Shown: positions 9,212 through 18,694, numbered from the stretch's first letter. The stretch is DNA of 64,000 bases from Sphingobium fuliginis (GCF_004152845.1 NZ_SEON01000003.1:409545-473544); one strand, 5' to 3'. The notes: a model not told the origin generated them from the letters alone. Made by a program: numbers and translations.

Positions 9212-10216
9212 ATGTCCAAGAAACCCAATCATAACCACCGCACCGAGGTCGCAGAACGCGCCCGGCTGGAAGTCACTTTCGACCGTCCGCACCTGCTGGG
9301 CGCGCTGTTCGGCCAATATGACCAGAATCTGGTGGCCATCGAAAACCGCCTGGGCGTCTATATCGCGGCGCGCGGCAACAAGCTCCAGATCGAGGGAGAC
9401 GCCGAGGCGGCCGCCCGCGCGCGCGATGTCATGACAGGCCTCTACAACCGTATCGTCGCCGGCCAGGAAATCGATGCCGGCGCGGTGGAGGCGGTGATCG
9501 CCATGTCCGCGGAGCCCACGCTGGACGGCATCATCCGCCATGACGTGGCCGAACCGCCCAAGGTCATGATCCGCACGCGCAAGAAGACCATCGTCCCGCG
9601 TTCCGCAACGCAGGTGACCTATATGGCGGCGCTCACCCGCAACGACATCATCTTCGCGCTGGGCCCGGCGGGCACCGGCAAGACCTACCTCGCCGTCGCG
9701 CAGGCCGTGAGCCAGCTCATCACCGGCAGCGTCGACCGCCTGATCCTCTCCCGCCCCGCCGTGGAAGCGGGCGAGCGCCTTGGCTTCCTGCCCGGCGACA
9801 TGAAGGAGAAGGTCGACCCCTATCTCCGCCCGATCTACGACGCGCTCTACGACACGCTCCCCGCAGAGCAGGTCGAACGCCGCATCGCGTCGGGGGAGAT
9901 CGAGATCGCCCCCCTCGCCTTCATGCGCGGCCGCACCCTGTCCAACGCGTTCATCGTGCTGGACGAAGCGCAGAACACCACCGTCGCCCAGATGAAGATG
10001 TTCCTGACCCGCTTCGGTGAAGGCAGCCGCATGGTCATCTGTGGCGACCCGCGTCAGGTGGATCTGCCGCAACCGGGCATTTCCGGTCTGGCGGACGCCG
10101 TCGCGCGGCTGGAGGGGGTGGAGGGCATCTCCGTCGTGCCCTTCGGCATCAGCGACGTGGTGCGTCACCCGGTCGTGGGCCGCATCGTCCAGGCTTATGA
10201 GGGCCCGGATGCCTGA
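9212..10216 (+). CDS. ybeZ: PhoH-like ATPase (YbeZ type)
   Basis: P-loop ATPase that partners with YbeY in ribosome and RNA quality control. 334 residues: N-terminal KH-like region (about 15-90), Walker A GPAGTGKT at 151-158, Walker B FIVLDEAQN, and the typical QMKMFLTRFGEGSRMVICGD. The next gene is ybeY, the widely conserved pairing. ATG at 9212 is preceded by AGGGAGG-like bases. Confidence 0.94.
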   Translation: MSKKPNHNHRTEVAERARLEVTFDRPHLLGALFGQYDQNLVAIENRLGVYIAARGNKLQIEGDAEAAARARDVMTGLYNRIVAGQEIDAGAVEAVIAMSAEPTLDGIIRHDVAEPPKVMIRTRKKTIVPRSATQVTYMAALTRNDIIFALGPAGTGKTYLAVAQAVSQLITGSVDRLILSRPAVEAGERLGFLPGDMKEKVDPYLRPIYDALYDTLPAEQVERRIASGEIEIAPLAFMRGRTLSNAFIVLDEAQNTTVAQMKMFLTRFGEGSRMVICGDPRQVDLPQPGISGLADAVARLEGVEGISVVPFGISDVVRHPVVGRIVQAYEGPDA

Positions 10217-10228
10217 GATGCACGCCCG

Positions 10229-10305
10229 GCACCCGGTCGTTTCGAGCCCTTCGACCGCCTGCCAAGGCAGGCGTCCGGGACAGCCCAGGGTCGAGGAACG
10301 ACATT
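10229..10305. repeat. Imperfect palindromic repeat between phoH-like gene and ybeY
   Basis: The outer arms GGTCGTTTCGAGCCCT and AGGGTCGAGGAACGAC are imperfectly complementary; inside is CGCCTGCC-AA-GGCAGGCG, a perfect 8-bp stem. It fills the gap within an otherwise compact cluster. Confidence 0.6.
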
Positions 10306-10356
10306 TCGACCTTCACCATGTCTCGACTACCCCCGGCGCGAACGGAAACCGTCATA

Positions 10357-10857
10357 ATGATTGAAGTCGCCGTTCTCCACGAACAGGGCTGGCCCGATAC
10401 CGACTGGGAATTACTGGCCCAGCGGGCCGTCGTCGCGGCCATCATGCACAGCCCCTATGCCGCGTTCGCCGCGGACGAAGCCTTGTACGAGGTCGCGGTC
10501 AAACTCACCACCGACGAGGAGGTCCACCAGCTCAACCGCGCCTATCGGGACAAGGACAGGCCGACCAACGTCCTGTCCTTCCCGATGGTGCAGTCGGACT
10601 TGCTGGAAACCACCGCCAACACCGACGATGGCGAGGTGCTGTTGGGCGACATCGTACTGGCGGAAGGGGTCTGCGCCAGCGAGGCCGCGGAAAAGGGCAT
10701 CTCCATAGCCGATCATGCCACGCATCTGATCGTCCATGGGACTTTTCATTTGCTGGGATATGATCATATGGAGGACGCCGAGGCCGAAGCGATGGAAGCG
10801 CTGGAGACGCAGTCGCTGATCAGCCTGGGCATTTCCGATCCCTATGGGGATCGATAA
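10357..10857 (+). CDS. ybeY: Endoribonuclease YbeY, rRNA maturation factor
   Basis: Zinc-dependent single-strand RNase for 16S rRNA 3'-end maturation and ribosome quality control. 166 residues; zinc motif HX3HX5H seen as HGTFHLLGYDH near residues 129-139, preceded by the conserved RPTNVLSFP and LLGDIVLA. ATG at 10357 is chosen; an in-frame ATG 39 bases upstream lies next to the palindromic repeat and adds no family sequence. Confidence 0.95.
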   Translation: MIEVAVLHEQGWPDTDWELLAQRAVVAAIMHSPYAAFAADEALYEVAVKLTTDEEVHQLNRAYRDKDRPTNVLSFPMVQSDLLETTANTDDGEVLLGDIVLAEGVCASEAAEKGISIADHATHLIVHGTFHLLGYDHMEDAEAEAMEALETQSLISLGISDPYGDR

Positions 10858-10960
10858 TATTTTGTGGCATCGCTTTTAGCGGAAAGCCGGCGCCCACCGT
10901 CAAACGGGTTCAGGACAGGCTTTCTCGGGCGATGCCGTGAACAGGGAAACGGGAACTACG

Positions 10961-11908
10961 ATGGCGGAAGGCAGTCCCAAGGACGGCAACGGTTCGAAGG
11001 AATCGGACAGTAGCAGCCATGAGGGCGGTTTATGGAGCGGCCTGAAATCGCTGCTCTTCGGAGATGAGGAAAGCCACAGCCTTCGGCGCGAGCTGGAGGA
11101 TGCGCTCGACGAATATGATGAGGAGGAGCAGGAGGAAGGCGCGGCGCCCCCTGCCAAGGGCGACCTGTCTGCCATCGAACGCCAGATGGTCCGCAACCTG
11201 CTGCACTTTTCCGAACATACGGTCGATGACGTGGCGGTCCCTCGCGCGGACATCATCGCCATAGAGGAAAAGGCCAGCTTTGCCGATCTGGCCGCCCTGT
11301 TCGCGGAGGCGGGACACAGCCGCATCCCCGTCTATCGCGAAAATCTGGACACTATCGTCGGCATGATCCACATCCGCGACGCCTTCGCCATATTAGCGGG
11401 CAAGGCGCCGGCGCCCGATACGCTGGAACCGCTGATCCGCCAGCCGCTCTATGTTCCCGAAAGCATGGGGGCGCTGGACCTGCTCGCGGAAATGCGCGCC
11501 AAGCGCACCCATCTCGCCATCGTGCTCGACGAATATTCGGGTACGGAAGGGCTGCTCACCTTCGAGGATCTGGTCGAGGAAATCGTCGGAGAGGTGGAGG
11601 ACGAGCATGACGAGGAACCGGAAGCGATGCTGGTTCCGCTGGATGGCGGCCTTTGGGAAGCCGACGCCCGCGCCGAACTGGAGGATGTGGCGAAGGAAAT
11701 CGACGAAAAGCTGGCGGACATAGAGGAAGATGTCGACACGCTGGGCGGCCTGGCCTTCGTGATCGCGGGCCGCGTTCCCGAGCCCGGCGAGATCGTCGAA
11801 CATGCGCAAAGCGGCTGGAAACTGGAAATCCTGGACAGCGACGGACGCCGCGTCAGCCGTCTGCGCCTTCACCCTCCGGCGGAACGGGAAATCGAGGAAG
11901 AGGGCTGA
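10961..11908 (+). CDS. corC: CorC/HlyC family CBS-domain protein
   Basis: Cytosolic CBS-pair protein linked to Mg/Co efflux or membrane stress. 315 residues: acidic N-terminus, then MVRNLLHFSEHTVDDVAVPRADI, two CBS motifs (about 85-215), and a CorC_HlyC C-terminal domain (LGGLAFVIAGRVPEPGEIV). ATG at 10961 has purine-rich bases before it; a GTG 24 bases upstream is an alternative. In most alphaproteobacteria an apolipoprotein acyltransferase gene (lnt) follows ybeY-corC; it is not here. Confidence 0.88.
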   Translation: MAEGSPKDGNGSKESDSSSHEGGLWSGLKSLLFGDEESHSLRRELEDALDEYDEEEQEEGAAPPAKGDLSAIERQMVRNLLHFSEHTVDDVAVPRADIIAIEEKASFADLAALFAEAGHSRIPVYRENLDTIVGMIHIRDAFAILAGKAPAPDTLEPLIRQPLYVPESMGALDLLAEMRAKRTHLAIVLDEYSGTEGLLTFEDLVEEIVGEVEDEHDEEPEAMLVPLDGGLWEADARAELEDVAKEIDEKLADIEEDVDTLGGLAFVIAGRVPEPGEIVEHAQSGWKLEILDSDGRRVSRLRLHPPAEREIEEEG

Positions 11909-11980
11909 TTTTGCTTTGAGCTGGGTTGAAGCGTAGGAATCTGACCTGAGCAGGTGATGCGAAGGTCTCAGGATGGCCCG

Positions 11981-12355
11981 CTATAGCCCAGCCACCGCTG
12001 CTTCATCCTCCAGCAGCCACTCCAGTGCCGGCTCAGCCCATGGAAATATCCGCAGATAGGATTGGGTCATCACCCGGCGCACCTGCATGCTTGCAATGGC
12101 GCTGGGGGTGACGATGGCGATCCGCCTCGCCTTGGGAAAATCGCCGAGATGGCGACCGAAGGATGCGACCGCATCCTGTGTCTGGACAGCGCTGTCGGTC
12201 ATGTCCATGCGCAGCAGATAGCCCGGCTGGAACCCCTGCTCAACGAACTGGCGCTTCAATATGCGCGCATATTCCGCAATCGCCCCATCGGTGAAGATGC
12301 CGCGCCATCGGATGTCGAGCAGGTTCAGATCATGCCGGAAATCAATGATATACAT
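11981..12355 (-). CDS. Small cytosolic protein, possible STAS/SpoIIAA-like fold
   Basis: 124 residues with no catalytic motif. The pattern MYIIDFRHDLNLLDIRWRGIFTDGAIAEYAR at the start, followed by the central LLRMDMTDSAVQ and KARRIAIVTPSAIASMQVRRVM, resembles SpoIIAA-like (DUF-type STAS) proteins common in sphingomonads. No signal peptide or membrane segment. It is convergent with corC and has no operon partner. The fold call is inference from pattern only. Confidence 0.6.
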   Translation of the reverse strand: MYIIDFRHDLNLLDIRWRGIFTDGAIAEYARILKRQFVEQGFQPGYLLRMDMTDSAVQTQDAVASFGRHLGDFPKARRIAIVTPSAIASMQVRRVMTQSYLRIFPWAEPALEWLLEDEAAVAGL

Positions 12356-12744
12356 GGGGTTCTCCGCTAGGCTCAGGACCCGTTACTGGAGGGGTCGAGG
12401 CATCGAAATGCGCGCCGCGAAGGCTCATTGCCTTTGTCAGCGCATTTCGGTTCGAGATGGAAGCCATTTCGGCGTCCCGCAGAAATTTGACCAAAATGAC
12501 CCCAGTGCTGCGTCGGCAAGGCTGGAAATATCAACATATTCCTGCGACTTGCCTTCTGGCCCTGAGCCATTTTGCCTCAAACCTCGAACCAGCCAGCATT
12601 GGGTCCCGAGCCTGACGACACTGGCGCGGAAATATTACGGAAGACTTACGCGATCCCCACCCGATATGTTGATGCAGATCAGAAATAGGCGCGAAATATT
12701 AAGAGCTTGCCGCTAGGTCATCATGCCCAGACAGGGGGCGATCG
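12356..12744. other. Intergenic region without a recognisable gene
   Basis: About 390 bases, visibly richer in A+T than its surroundings, between the STAS-like gene (minus) and the DUF2142 gene (plus). It holds a GGAAATAT-CAAC-ATATTCC near-palindrome around 12530 and two similar GAAATATTA words around 12630 and 12695. Open frames through it show no family similarity. It probably carries the divergent promoters. Confidence 0.5.
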
Positions 12745-14232
12745 ATGCGACAGGAAAGACGGACATCCGGCCGGGCGAATCCGCCGACGGCGGGCCATAT
12801 GCCATGGACCAGCCTGGAAAAGCGGCTCTACGCCCTGATCTGCATCGCAACCCTCTTCTTTGCCTGCGTCACGCCGCCCTTTCAGGCTCCCGACGAGAAT
12901 CAGCATTTTATGAAGGCGCTCCTCCTTTCCGAAGGCGGCATGCTGACCAAGCAGCAGGGCGCGATGATCGGCGCGGAGCTTCCCCGCGCCGCCATCGACC
13001 TGCACGACGCCCATTTCCCGACGCGCGCATCACCCGATGCCCGCCTGTTCCGGCCGTCCATGCTGATGACCGCGTGGGATGCCGGGAAATCCCGTGCCGA
13101 TGAGCGGCGCTTTGCCGATTTCCCCAATGTGGCGAACTATGCGCCCACCCTCTATTTGCCCGGAGCGGCCGGTCTGGCGATCGGCAAGAGCCTGGGCCTG
13201 CCGCATCTGGGAGCTTTCTACAGTGGCCGGATCGTCAACGCCCTGTTCGCACTGGCCATGCTGGCCGCGGCGCTCGGCCTTGTTCCGTTCGGCCGCAATG
13301 CCCTGCTCGCCACGGCGCTGCTGCCGACCTTCTGCTATCAAAATGCTTCGCTCTCCCCCGATGCGGTCATCAACGGCACGGGCTTTCTCGGCCTTGCCTT
13401 GGCGCTGCGGGTCGGCTTCATGGGGTGGACGGCGAAACGCGGCCTGGCGCTCTACCTGATCGCTCCCGTGCTGGCGCTTGCCAAGGGCGTCTATCTGCCG
13501 TTGATGGCGGCCGGATTGCGCTGGCCGGAAAGCCGCCGCGATCTTCGACCCCTGCCGCTCCTTGCCGCAATGGTCATCGGCGCTTTCGCCTTTCTTCTGT
13601 GGATGAAGCTCTCCGGCGGCACCCAGGCGCTCTACCATATCGTGTCGCGCAAGACGGGCGAGACGGTCATGACCGCGCCTCTCGGTCAGCAATTGGCGGT
13701 TATCCTGCACGATCCGCTTGCCTATCTCCATATCCTTGTCACCAGCGTCACCGAACGCACGCCGGTCTATGCGCTCCAGATCGTCGGCCGTTTCGGCTGG
13801 AATGCGATTTTGCTGCCTCTTCTCGCCTATCCGCTGGCGCTGGCAATGCTCGGCGCGGCGATTGGCAGCGGATCGGCCATGCGCGTCTCATGGGGGCAAA
13901 GGCTCTGGTGGCTCGCCATCGCGGCCGGGGTGGCGCTGCTGATCGAAACCGCCATGTATCTGACGGGCACGCCGCTTGGCGCCGACTATATCCAGGGGAC
14001 GCAGGGTCGCTATTTCCTGCCCGTTCTGCCACTCGCATTGCTCGCCCTTATGCCGGCGGCCCCGCTGCGCGGCGCCCGGCCCTTGTTCGCCGGATCGGCC
14101 CTGCTGCTACTCGCCATTGCCGCCGCCACGGTTTTCGACAGCTTCTGGGTTCATGGCTTCGTCACCGCCGACGGCATGCCCCCGCACCATGACCCTATCC
14201 GCCGACTCTTCCTGCCCTCTCCGCGCTGGTAG
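12745..14232 (+). CDS. DUF2142 family polytopic membrane protein
   Basis: 495-residue membrane protein. After a short polar N-terminus the first membrane segment runs LYALICIATLFFACVTPP, followed by the family signature PPFQAPDENQHF, then repeated hydrophobic segments to the end. DUF2142 proteins resemble GT-C glycosyltransferase-type membrane proteins and often sit near surface polysaccharide genes, but their reaction is not established. The final 126 bases overlap, on the opposite strand, the end of the PAP2 gene. Confidence 0.82.
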   Translation: MRQERRTSGRANPPTAGHMPWTSLEKRLYALICIATLFFACVTPPFQAPDENQHFMKALLLSEGGMLTKQQGAMIGAELPRAAIDLHDAHFPTRASPDARLFRPSMLMTAWDAGKSRADERRFADFPNVANYAPTLYLPGAAGLAIGKSLGLPHLGAFYSGRIVNALFALAMLAAALGLVPFGRNALLATALLPTFCYQNASLSPDAVINGTGFLGLALALRVGFMGWTAKRGLALYLIAPVLALAKGVYLPLMAAGLRWPESRRDLRPLPLLAAMVIGAFAFLLWMKLSGGTQALYHIVSRKTGETVMTAPLGQQLAVILHDPLAYLHILVTSVTERTPVYALQIVGRFGWNAILLPLLAYPLALAMLGAAIGSGSAMRVSWGQRLWWLAIAAGVALLIETAMYLTGTPLGADYIQGTQGRYFLPVLPLALLALMPAAPLRGARPLFAGSALLLLAIAAATVFDSFWVHGFVTADGMPPHHDPIRRLFLPSPRW

Positions 14233-14865
14233 CCAGGCACCGCACAGCGCCAGCCAGCCCAGTCCTTCGATCCAACCCGCCAGCACGTCGCTCGGCCAAT
14301 GCACGCCCAGCCAGACCCGGCTGATCCCGATCAGCGCAATCGCCAGTCCCATGGCGACATAGGCGGAGCGCCCCCCGCCCAGCATGGCCAGTGCCCCGAA
14401 GAAGACCATGTTTCCCGCCGCATGGCCGCTTGGAAAACTATAGCTGTTCACCAGGTCAAGATGCGGCAACAGATCGGGCCGGGGCGCGGCAAATATCTGC
14501 TTGAGCGCCAGGTTGAGCAATGTCCCGCCGAACGCCACCCAGAACAGCCAGAGGGCACGCGCACGCGCCATCCGCCAAAGCGCGACGAAGCAGGCGCCCA
14601 GCAGAGCGAAGCGCCCGGCCGTACCGCCCACGGCCGACGCCAGTTGCATGATCCAGGTGACGATGGTTCCGGCGCCGCTGTCCCGCGCGCGCCCCGCCAT
14701 TCCCATCAACCCGGCATTCAGCCCATCCAGCCATCCCTGCCGCTGGACCAGCGCAATCCCCAGGACGCAAAAAAGCGCGAGGACAAACGCCCCCGCGCCT
14801 TTAGCCACGGCTTTGCGCCGATCAGATATGGAGTGCGCGCCCATAAGCGGCGAGCACGCTTTCAT
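14107..14865 (-). CDS. PAP2 superfamily membrane phosphatase
   Basis: Membrane lipid phosphatase (phosphatidate or undecaprenyl-diphosphate type). Up to 252 residues with five to six hydrophobic segments and the three PAP2 motifs: KX6RP (KQIFAAPRP), PSGH and SRX5HX3D (SRVWLGVHWPSD). The start is uncertain: ATG at 14865 or 14844 would overlap the lpdA end, and a GTG at 14811 would not. The polar C-terminal tail of about 40 residues is encoded antisense to the DUF2142 gene and is probably not part of the fold. Confidence 0.85.
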   Translation of the reverse strand: MKACSPLMGAHSISDRRKAVAKGAGAFVLALFCVLGIALVQRQGWLDGLNAGLMGMAGRARDSGAGTIVTWIMQLASAVGGTAGRFALLGACFVALWRMARARALWLFWVAFGGTLLNLALKQIFAAPRPDLLPHLDLVNSYSFPSGHAAGNMVFFGALAMLGGGRSAYVAMGLAIALIGISRVWLGVHWPSDVLAGWIEGLGWLALCGAWLPARRGQEESADRVMVRGHAVGGDEAMNPEAVENRGGGNGE

Positions 14866-16219
14866 GCATCGATTCCGAGATGGTCGGATGCGGGAAGACG
14901 GTGTGCATCAGTTCCGCCTCGGTCGTCTCCAGCGTCTTGCCGATGGTATAGCCCTGGATCATCTCGGTCACTTCCGCACCGACCATATGCGCGCCAAGCA
15001 ACTCGCCGGTCTTGGCATCGAACACCGTCTTGGTGAAGCCTTCCGCCTCGCCCAGCGCGATGGCCTTGCCATTGCCGATGAAGGGGAACATGCCGACCTT
15101 CACCTCATAGCCGGCTTCCTTCGCCTTGGCTTCAGTCAGGCCAACGGAGGCGATCTGCGGATGGCAATAGGTGCAGCCCGGAATATTGCGCGGGTCCATG
15201 GCATGGGGATGCTTGCCGGCAATGGCTTCCGCCGCGATCACGCCCTCATGGCTCGCCTTGTGCGCCAGCCACGGCGGGGCAGTGATGTCACCGATCGCCC
15301 AGAGGCCGTCGACATTGGTGCGGCACATCGCGTCGGTCTTCAGGAAACCGCGCTCGTCCATGGCGACGCCCAGTTCCTTGAGGCCGATATTCTCCGTATT
15401 GGGGACGATGCCGATGGCGACGATCATGTGGCTGAATTCGGCGACGCTCTCCTTGCCCGCCTTGTCCTTCAGCTTCGCCTTGACGCCATTGGCGCCGACC
15501 TGGATGTCGCTGACGCCGGCACCGGTCAGGATGGTCATGCCCTGCTTCTTCAGCGCCTTTTCGAGAAAGGCGGAAACATCCGCATCCTCGACCGGCACGA
15601 TGCGGTCCATCATCTCGACCACGGTCACGTCGGCGCCCATGTCATTGTAGAAGCTGGCGAACTCGATGCCGATCGCGCCCGATCCGATGACCAGCAGCTT
15701 GCCCGGCATTTCCGGCGGGGTCATGGCGTGGCGATAGGTCCAGACGCGCTTGCCGTCGGCCGGGCTGCCCGGCAGGTCGCGCGCCCGCGCACCGGTGGCG
15801 ACGATGATGTTCTTCGCCGTCAGTTCCTCCGTCTTGCCGTCCCTGGTGACGCTGAGCCTGCCCTTCCCGGTCAGCTTGCCCTCGCCCATATGAACGGCGA
15901 TCTTGTTCTTCTTCATCAGGTGCGTGACGCCCTGGTTCAGTTGCTTGGCGACGCCGCGCGAACGCTTCACCACCGCCGCGATGTCGGCGCTGATCTTATC
16001 GGCCGCCAGTCCATAGTCCCCGGCATGCTGCATATAATGGTAGATTTCCGCGGAACGCAGCAACGCCTTGGTCGGAATGCAGCCCCAGTTGAGGCAGATG
16101 CCGCCCAGATTCTCCCGCTCGACAATGGCGGTCTTCAGGCCCAGTTGGGCGGCGCGGATCGCGGCCACATAGCCGCCGGGGCCGGAGCCCAGAACGATGA
16201 GGTCGTAATTCTCAGCCAT
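14822..16219 (-). CDS. lpdA: Dihydrolipoamide dehydrogenase (E3)
   Basis: FAD flavoprotein that reoxidises lipoamide in 2-oxoacid dehydrogenase complexes. 465 residues: FAD site GSGPGG (11-16), redox pair C42/C47 (CLNWGC), NAD site GSGAIGIEF, and the active-site HPTISE near the C-terminus. The ATG at 16219 gives the canonical start AENYDLIVLGSG; the longer open frame upstream is not family sequence. Next to pdhC, so it most likely serves pyruvate dehydrogenase. Confidence 0.96.
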   Translation of the reverse strand: MAENYDLIVLGSGPGGYVAAIRAAQLGLKTAIVERENLGGICLNWGCIPTKALLRSAEIYHYMQHAGDYGLAADKISADIAAVVKRSRGVAKQLNQGVTHLMKKNKIAVHMGEGKLTGKGRLSVTRDGKTEELTAKNIIVATGARARDLPGSPADGKRVWTYRHAMTPPEMPGKLLVIGSGAIGIEFASFYNDMGADVTVVEMMDRIVPVEDADVSAFLEKALKKQGMTILTGAGVSDIQVGANGVKAKLKDKAGKESVAEFSHMIVAIGIVPNTENIGLKELGVAMDERGFLKTDAMCRTNVDGLWAIGDITAPPWLAHKASHEGVIAAEAIAGKHPHAMDPRNIPGCTYCHPQIASVGLTEAKAKEAGYEVKVGMFPFIGNGKAIALGEAEGFTKTVFDAKTGELLGAHMVGAEVTEMIQGYTIGKTLETTEAELMHTVFPHPTISESMHESVLAAYGRALHI

Positions 16220-16229
16220 ATCGGTCTCT

Positions 16230-16634
16230 CTAGTCTTGGTCCGCCAAGGGCGGCACGGAACGGGGCTGGCGATCCTCACCGATCGCCACGAATGTGAAGG
16301 TCGCGCGGGTGACGCGATAGCTGCGGTCGTCGTGCCGGGCACGGCGCCATGCTTCCACGTCGATCTTCATGGACGTGCGCCCGACCGATTTCAGCGTCGC
16401 AAACACCGACACCTCATCGCCCACAACGACCGGGCGCAGGAAAGTCATGCCCTCCACCGCGATGGTCACGGCACGGCCATGGCTGTGTCTGGCGGCGACG
16501 GAACCCGCCGCGGAATCCATCAGGCTCATCAACCAGCCGCCGAAAATATCCCCATAGGGATTGGTGTCGGCGGGCATCGCGATGACGCGCACCGCCGGGT
16601 GGTCTGCCGGCGGCTGCTCGTCCATCCGGCTCAT
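16230..16634 (-). CDS. Acyl-CoA thioesterase, hotdog fold (YciA-like)
   Basis: Hotdog-fold thioesterase of the acyl-CoA hydrolase (YciA/BACH) type. 134 residues with the motif NPYGDIFGGWLMSLMDSAAG, in which the Asp and the glycines are family-typical, and the strand EVSVFATLKSVGRTSMKI. Its ATG overlaps the pdhC stop by one base and lpdA begins 10 bases beyond its stop, so it is embedded in the pyruvate dehydrogenase operon. Acyl chain preference cannot be read from the sequence. Confidence 0.88.
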   Translation of the reverse strand: MSRMDEQPPADHPAVRVIAMPADTNPYGDIFGGWLMSLMDSAAGSVAARHSHGRAVTIAVEGMTFLRPVVVGDEVSVFATLKSVGRTSMKIDVEAWRRARHDDRSYRVTRATFTFVAIGEDRQPRSVPPLADQD

Positions 16635-17932
16635 CAGGCCAGCAGGCCGATCGGATTTTCGACCAGCTCCCTGAAGACCTGCATCAAGCGGGCGCCGTCG
16701 GCGCCGTCAATGGCGCGATGGTCGAAGCTGCCGGTGGCCGACATGACCGTCGCGATCTGGAGGGCGTCGTCGATGACATAGGGCCGCTTCTCGCCCGCGC
16801 CGATGGCCATGATCATGCCCTGCGGCGGGTTGATGACGGCCTCGAACTGCTTGATGCCGAACATGCCCATGTTGGAGAGCGAGGCCGTGCCGCCCTGATA
16901 CTCCTCCGGCTTCAGCTTGCCGTCCTTGGCGCGGCTGGCGAGATCCTTCATCGCGGTCGAGATGGCGGCGACGCCCTTGCTGTCCGCTTCGGTCACGATC
17001 GGCGTGATGAGCCCGCCGGGAATCGACACGGCGACCGAAATGTCGGCGCGCTGGAATTTCAGCATCTGGTCGCCGGCGAACTGCACATTGCATTCCGGCA
17101 CCTGGACCAGCGCGACGCCCAGCGCCTTGATCAGCAGGTCATTCACCGACAGCTTGACGCCTCGCGAACCAAGGCCGGCATTGAGTTCTCCGCGCAGCTT
17201 CAACAGCTTGTCGAGCCGAACGTCCACGGTCAGGTAGATATGGGGCACCTGCTGCTTGGATTCGGTCAGGCGGCGCGCGATCGTCTTGCGCATGCCGCTG
17301 AGCTTGATGACCTCATGCGGGATGCCGAAGTCCTGCGCCGCAGCCGGAGCGGCGGCGGGTGCGGCCGCAGGCGCGGAGGCAGGCGCCGGAGCAGCGGCCT
17401 TGGCGGCCGGCGCAGCACCGTCGAGGTCCGCTTTCACGATGCGGCCATTGGGGCCGGAACCGGTGACGGCGGCAAGATCGAGCCCCTTGGCCTCGGCCAG
17501 ACGGCGAGCGAGCGGGCTGGCCTTCACCCTGCCATCGGTCCCCTGGGCCGGCGCGGGATCAGCCTTGGCGGCAGGTGCGGGCGCTTTGGCGGGAACGGGG
17601 TCGGCCTTGGGCGCAGGACTCTCTGCACTCTCTGCGGGAGCAGCCGCCTTGGGCGCGGCATTTCCAGCAGCGGCCTGCGATACATCCTCGCCCTCCTCCG
17701 CGATGATGGCGATGACCGTGCCCACCTTCACGCCCTCCGCCCCTTCGGCCACCAGTATCTTGGCCACTATGCCTTCATCGACGGCTTCGAATTCCATCGT
17801 CGCCTTGTCGGTCTCGATCTCTGCGAGCAGGTCGCCGGAGGAGACGGCATCGCCCTCCTTCACCAGCCACTTTGCCAGCGTCCCTTCTTCCATGGTCGGG
17901 GAAAGGGCCGGCATCTGGATCGTCTTGCTCAT
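16634..17932 (-). CDS. pdhC: Pyruvate dehydrogenase E2, dihydrolipoamide acetyltransferase
   Basis: Core acetyltransferase of the pyruvate dehydrogenase complex. 432 residues: one lipoyl domain with the lipoylated lysine K43 (ETDKATME), an Ala/Pro/Lys-rich linker, the E1/E3-binding domain (about 134-170, [16 protein letters not shown]), a second Ala/Pro linker, and the catalytic domain from about 205 ending with [13 protein letters not shown]. The ATG at 17932 is set by the standard N-terminus. E1 genes are not in the window. A 204-base divergent region separates it from the stress protein gene. Confidence 0.95.
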   Translation of the reverse strand: MSKTIQMPALSPTMEEGTLAKWLVKEGDAVSSGDLLAEIETDKATMEFEAVDEGIVAKILVAEGAEGVKVGTVIAIIAEEGEDVSQAAAGNAAPKAAAPAESAESPAPKADPVPAKAPAPAAKADPAPAQGTDGRVKASPLARRLAEAKGLDLAAVTGSGPNGRIVKADLDGAAPAAKAAAPAPASAPAAAPAAAPAAAQDFGIPHEVIKLSGMRKTIARRLTESKQQVPHIYLTVDVRLDKLLKLRGELNAGLGSRGVKLSVNDLLIKALGVALVQVPECNVQFAGDQMLKFQRADISVAVSIPGGLITPIVTEADSKGVAAISTAMKDLASRAKDGKLKPEEYQGGTASLSNMGMFGIKQFEAVINPPQGMIMAIGAGEKRPYVIDDALQIATVMSATGSFDHRAIDGADGARLMQVFRELVENPIGLLA

Positions 17933-18136
17933 GGGTGGAAGGCCTCTCATCTTTATCGGGCATGGGGCAATGAAGTTCGTTTCGGCGCTTTGGCCGGAAC
18001 GGTCAAGGCCAAGCCTTGCGCACCCGCCGATAATCGGCCACATTTCACCACTCTGGTTCACGGCTAACCATATGGGTTCAGCCGGCGCCTGTGACGATGA
18101 AGACCAAAAGGTCGTTACCCTGTAAGGACGCGGCAG

Positions 18137-18592
18137 ATGCGGACATATCTGGTTGTCGTGGACGAATCGCCGGAGGCGGAGACGGCGCTTCGTTTCGCTG
18201 CGCGGCGCGCCGCCAAGACGGCGGGCGCGATCCGCATCCTGGCCCTCATCCCTCCCGCCGAGTTCGTCCAATGGGGCGGCGTGCAGGCGACGATGGAGGA
18301 TGAAGCCCTGCAACGGGCCGAAGCGCTGGTGACGAGCGCGGCGGGCACGCTGACCGACGAGTCCGGCATCCGCCCCAGCATCACCGTCCGGCAGGGCGAT
18401 CCGGTGACGGTCGTGCGCCACACGCTGGAGGAGATGGACGATGTCGCGGCATTGGTGCTGGGGGCCGCCGCCAGCGGGCACCCCGGCGTCCTCGTCTCGC
18501 ACTTCGCGGGCGCCGACGCGGGCAAGCTGCCCTGCCCTATCATGGTCATCCCCGGCGGCCTGGATGCCGAGGCCATCGACCGGTTGAGCTAG
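18137..18592 (+). CDS. Universal stress protein (UspA family)
   Basis: 151-residue single-domain Usp protein. N-terminal strand [22 protein letters not shown] and C-terminal [20 protein letters not shown] with [10 protein letters not shown]. The latter resembles the G-2x-G-9x-G(S/T) ATP-binding loop but is imperfect, so nucleotide binding is uncertain. Monocistronic; its stop codon falls inside the CTAG end of the 106-bp repeat that follows. Confidence 0.87.
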   Translation: MRTYLVVVDESPEAETALRFAARRAAKTAGAIRILALIPPAEFVQWGGVQATMEDEALQRAEALVTSAAGTLTDESGIRPSITVRQGDPVTVVRHTLEEMDDVAALVLGAAASGHPGVLVSHFAGADAGKLPCPIMVIPGGLDAEAIDRLS

Positions 18593-18694
18593 CGCTTTTC
18601 CAAGCAGATGAAATCAGCTGCTGACTCGGAAAGCGCGACAAAACAAAGACCTAGAGCAGTCGAGCCGATGCAATCGGATCGGAATCTGCTCTAG
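18589..18694. repeat. 106-bp dispersed repeat, copy A
   Basis: This stretch is nearly identical to the reverse complement of 63764-63870. Both copies are bounded by CTAG-type ends and contain a CCGAT/ATCGG palindrome and a CAGATG/CTGCTG half. Copy A starts at the stop codon of the Usp gene. A shorter diverged relative lies at 24530-24580. Confidence 0.9.

Noticed and set aside
10318..10356. Earlier ATG for ybeY
   Set aside because: It adds 13 residues without family similarity and follows a palindromic repeat; the ATG at 10357 fits the family start.
12261..12716. Open frame of 151 codons in the A+T-richer intergenic region
   Set aside because: It overlaps the STAS-like gene on the other strand and shows no motif or plausible codon pattern.
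17933..18502. Upstream extension of pdhC by about 190 codons
   Set aside because: It crosses the divergent promoter and lies antisense to the stress protein gene; E2 starts at the standard lipoyl domain.
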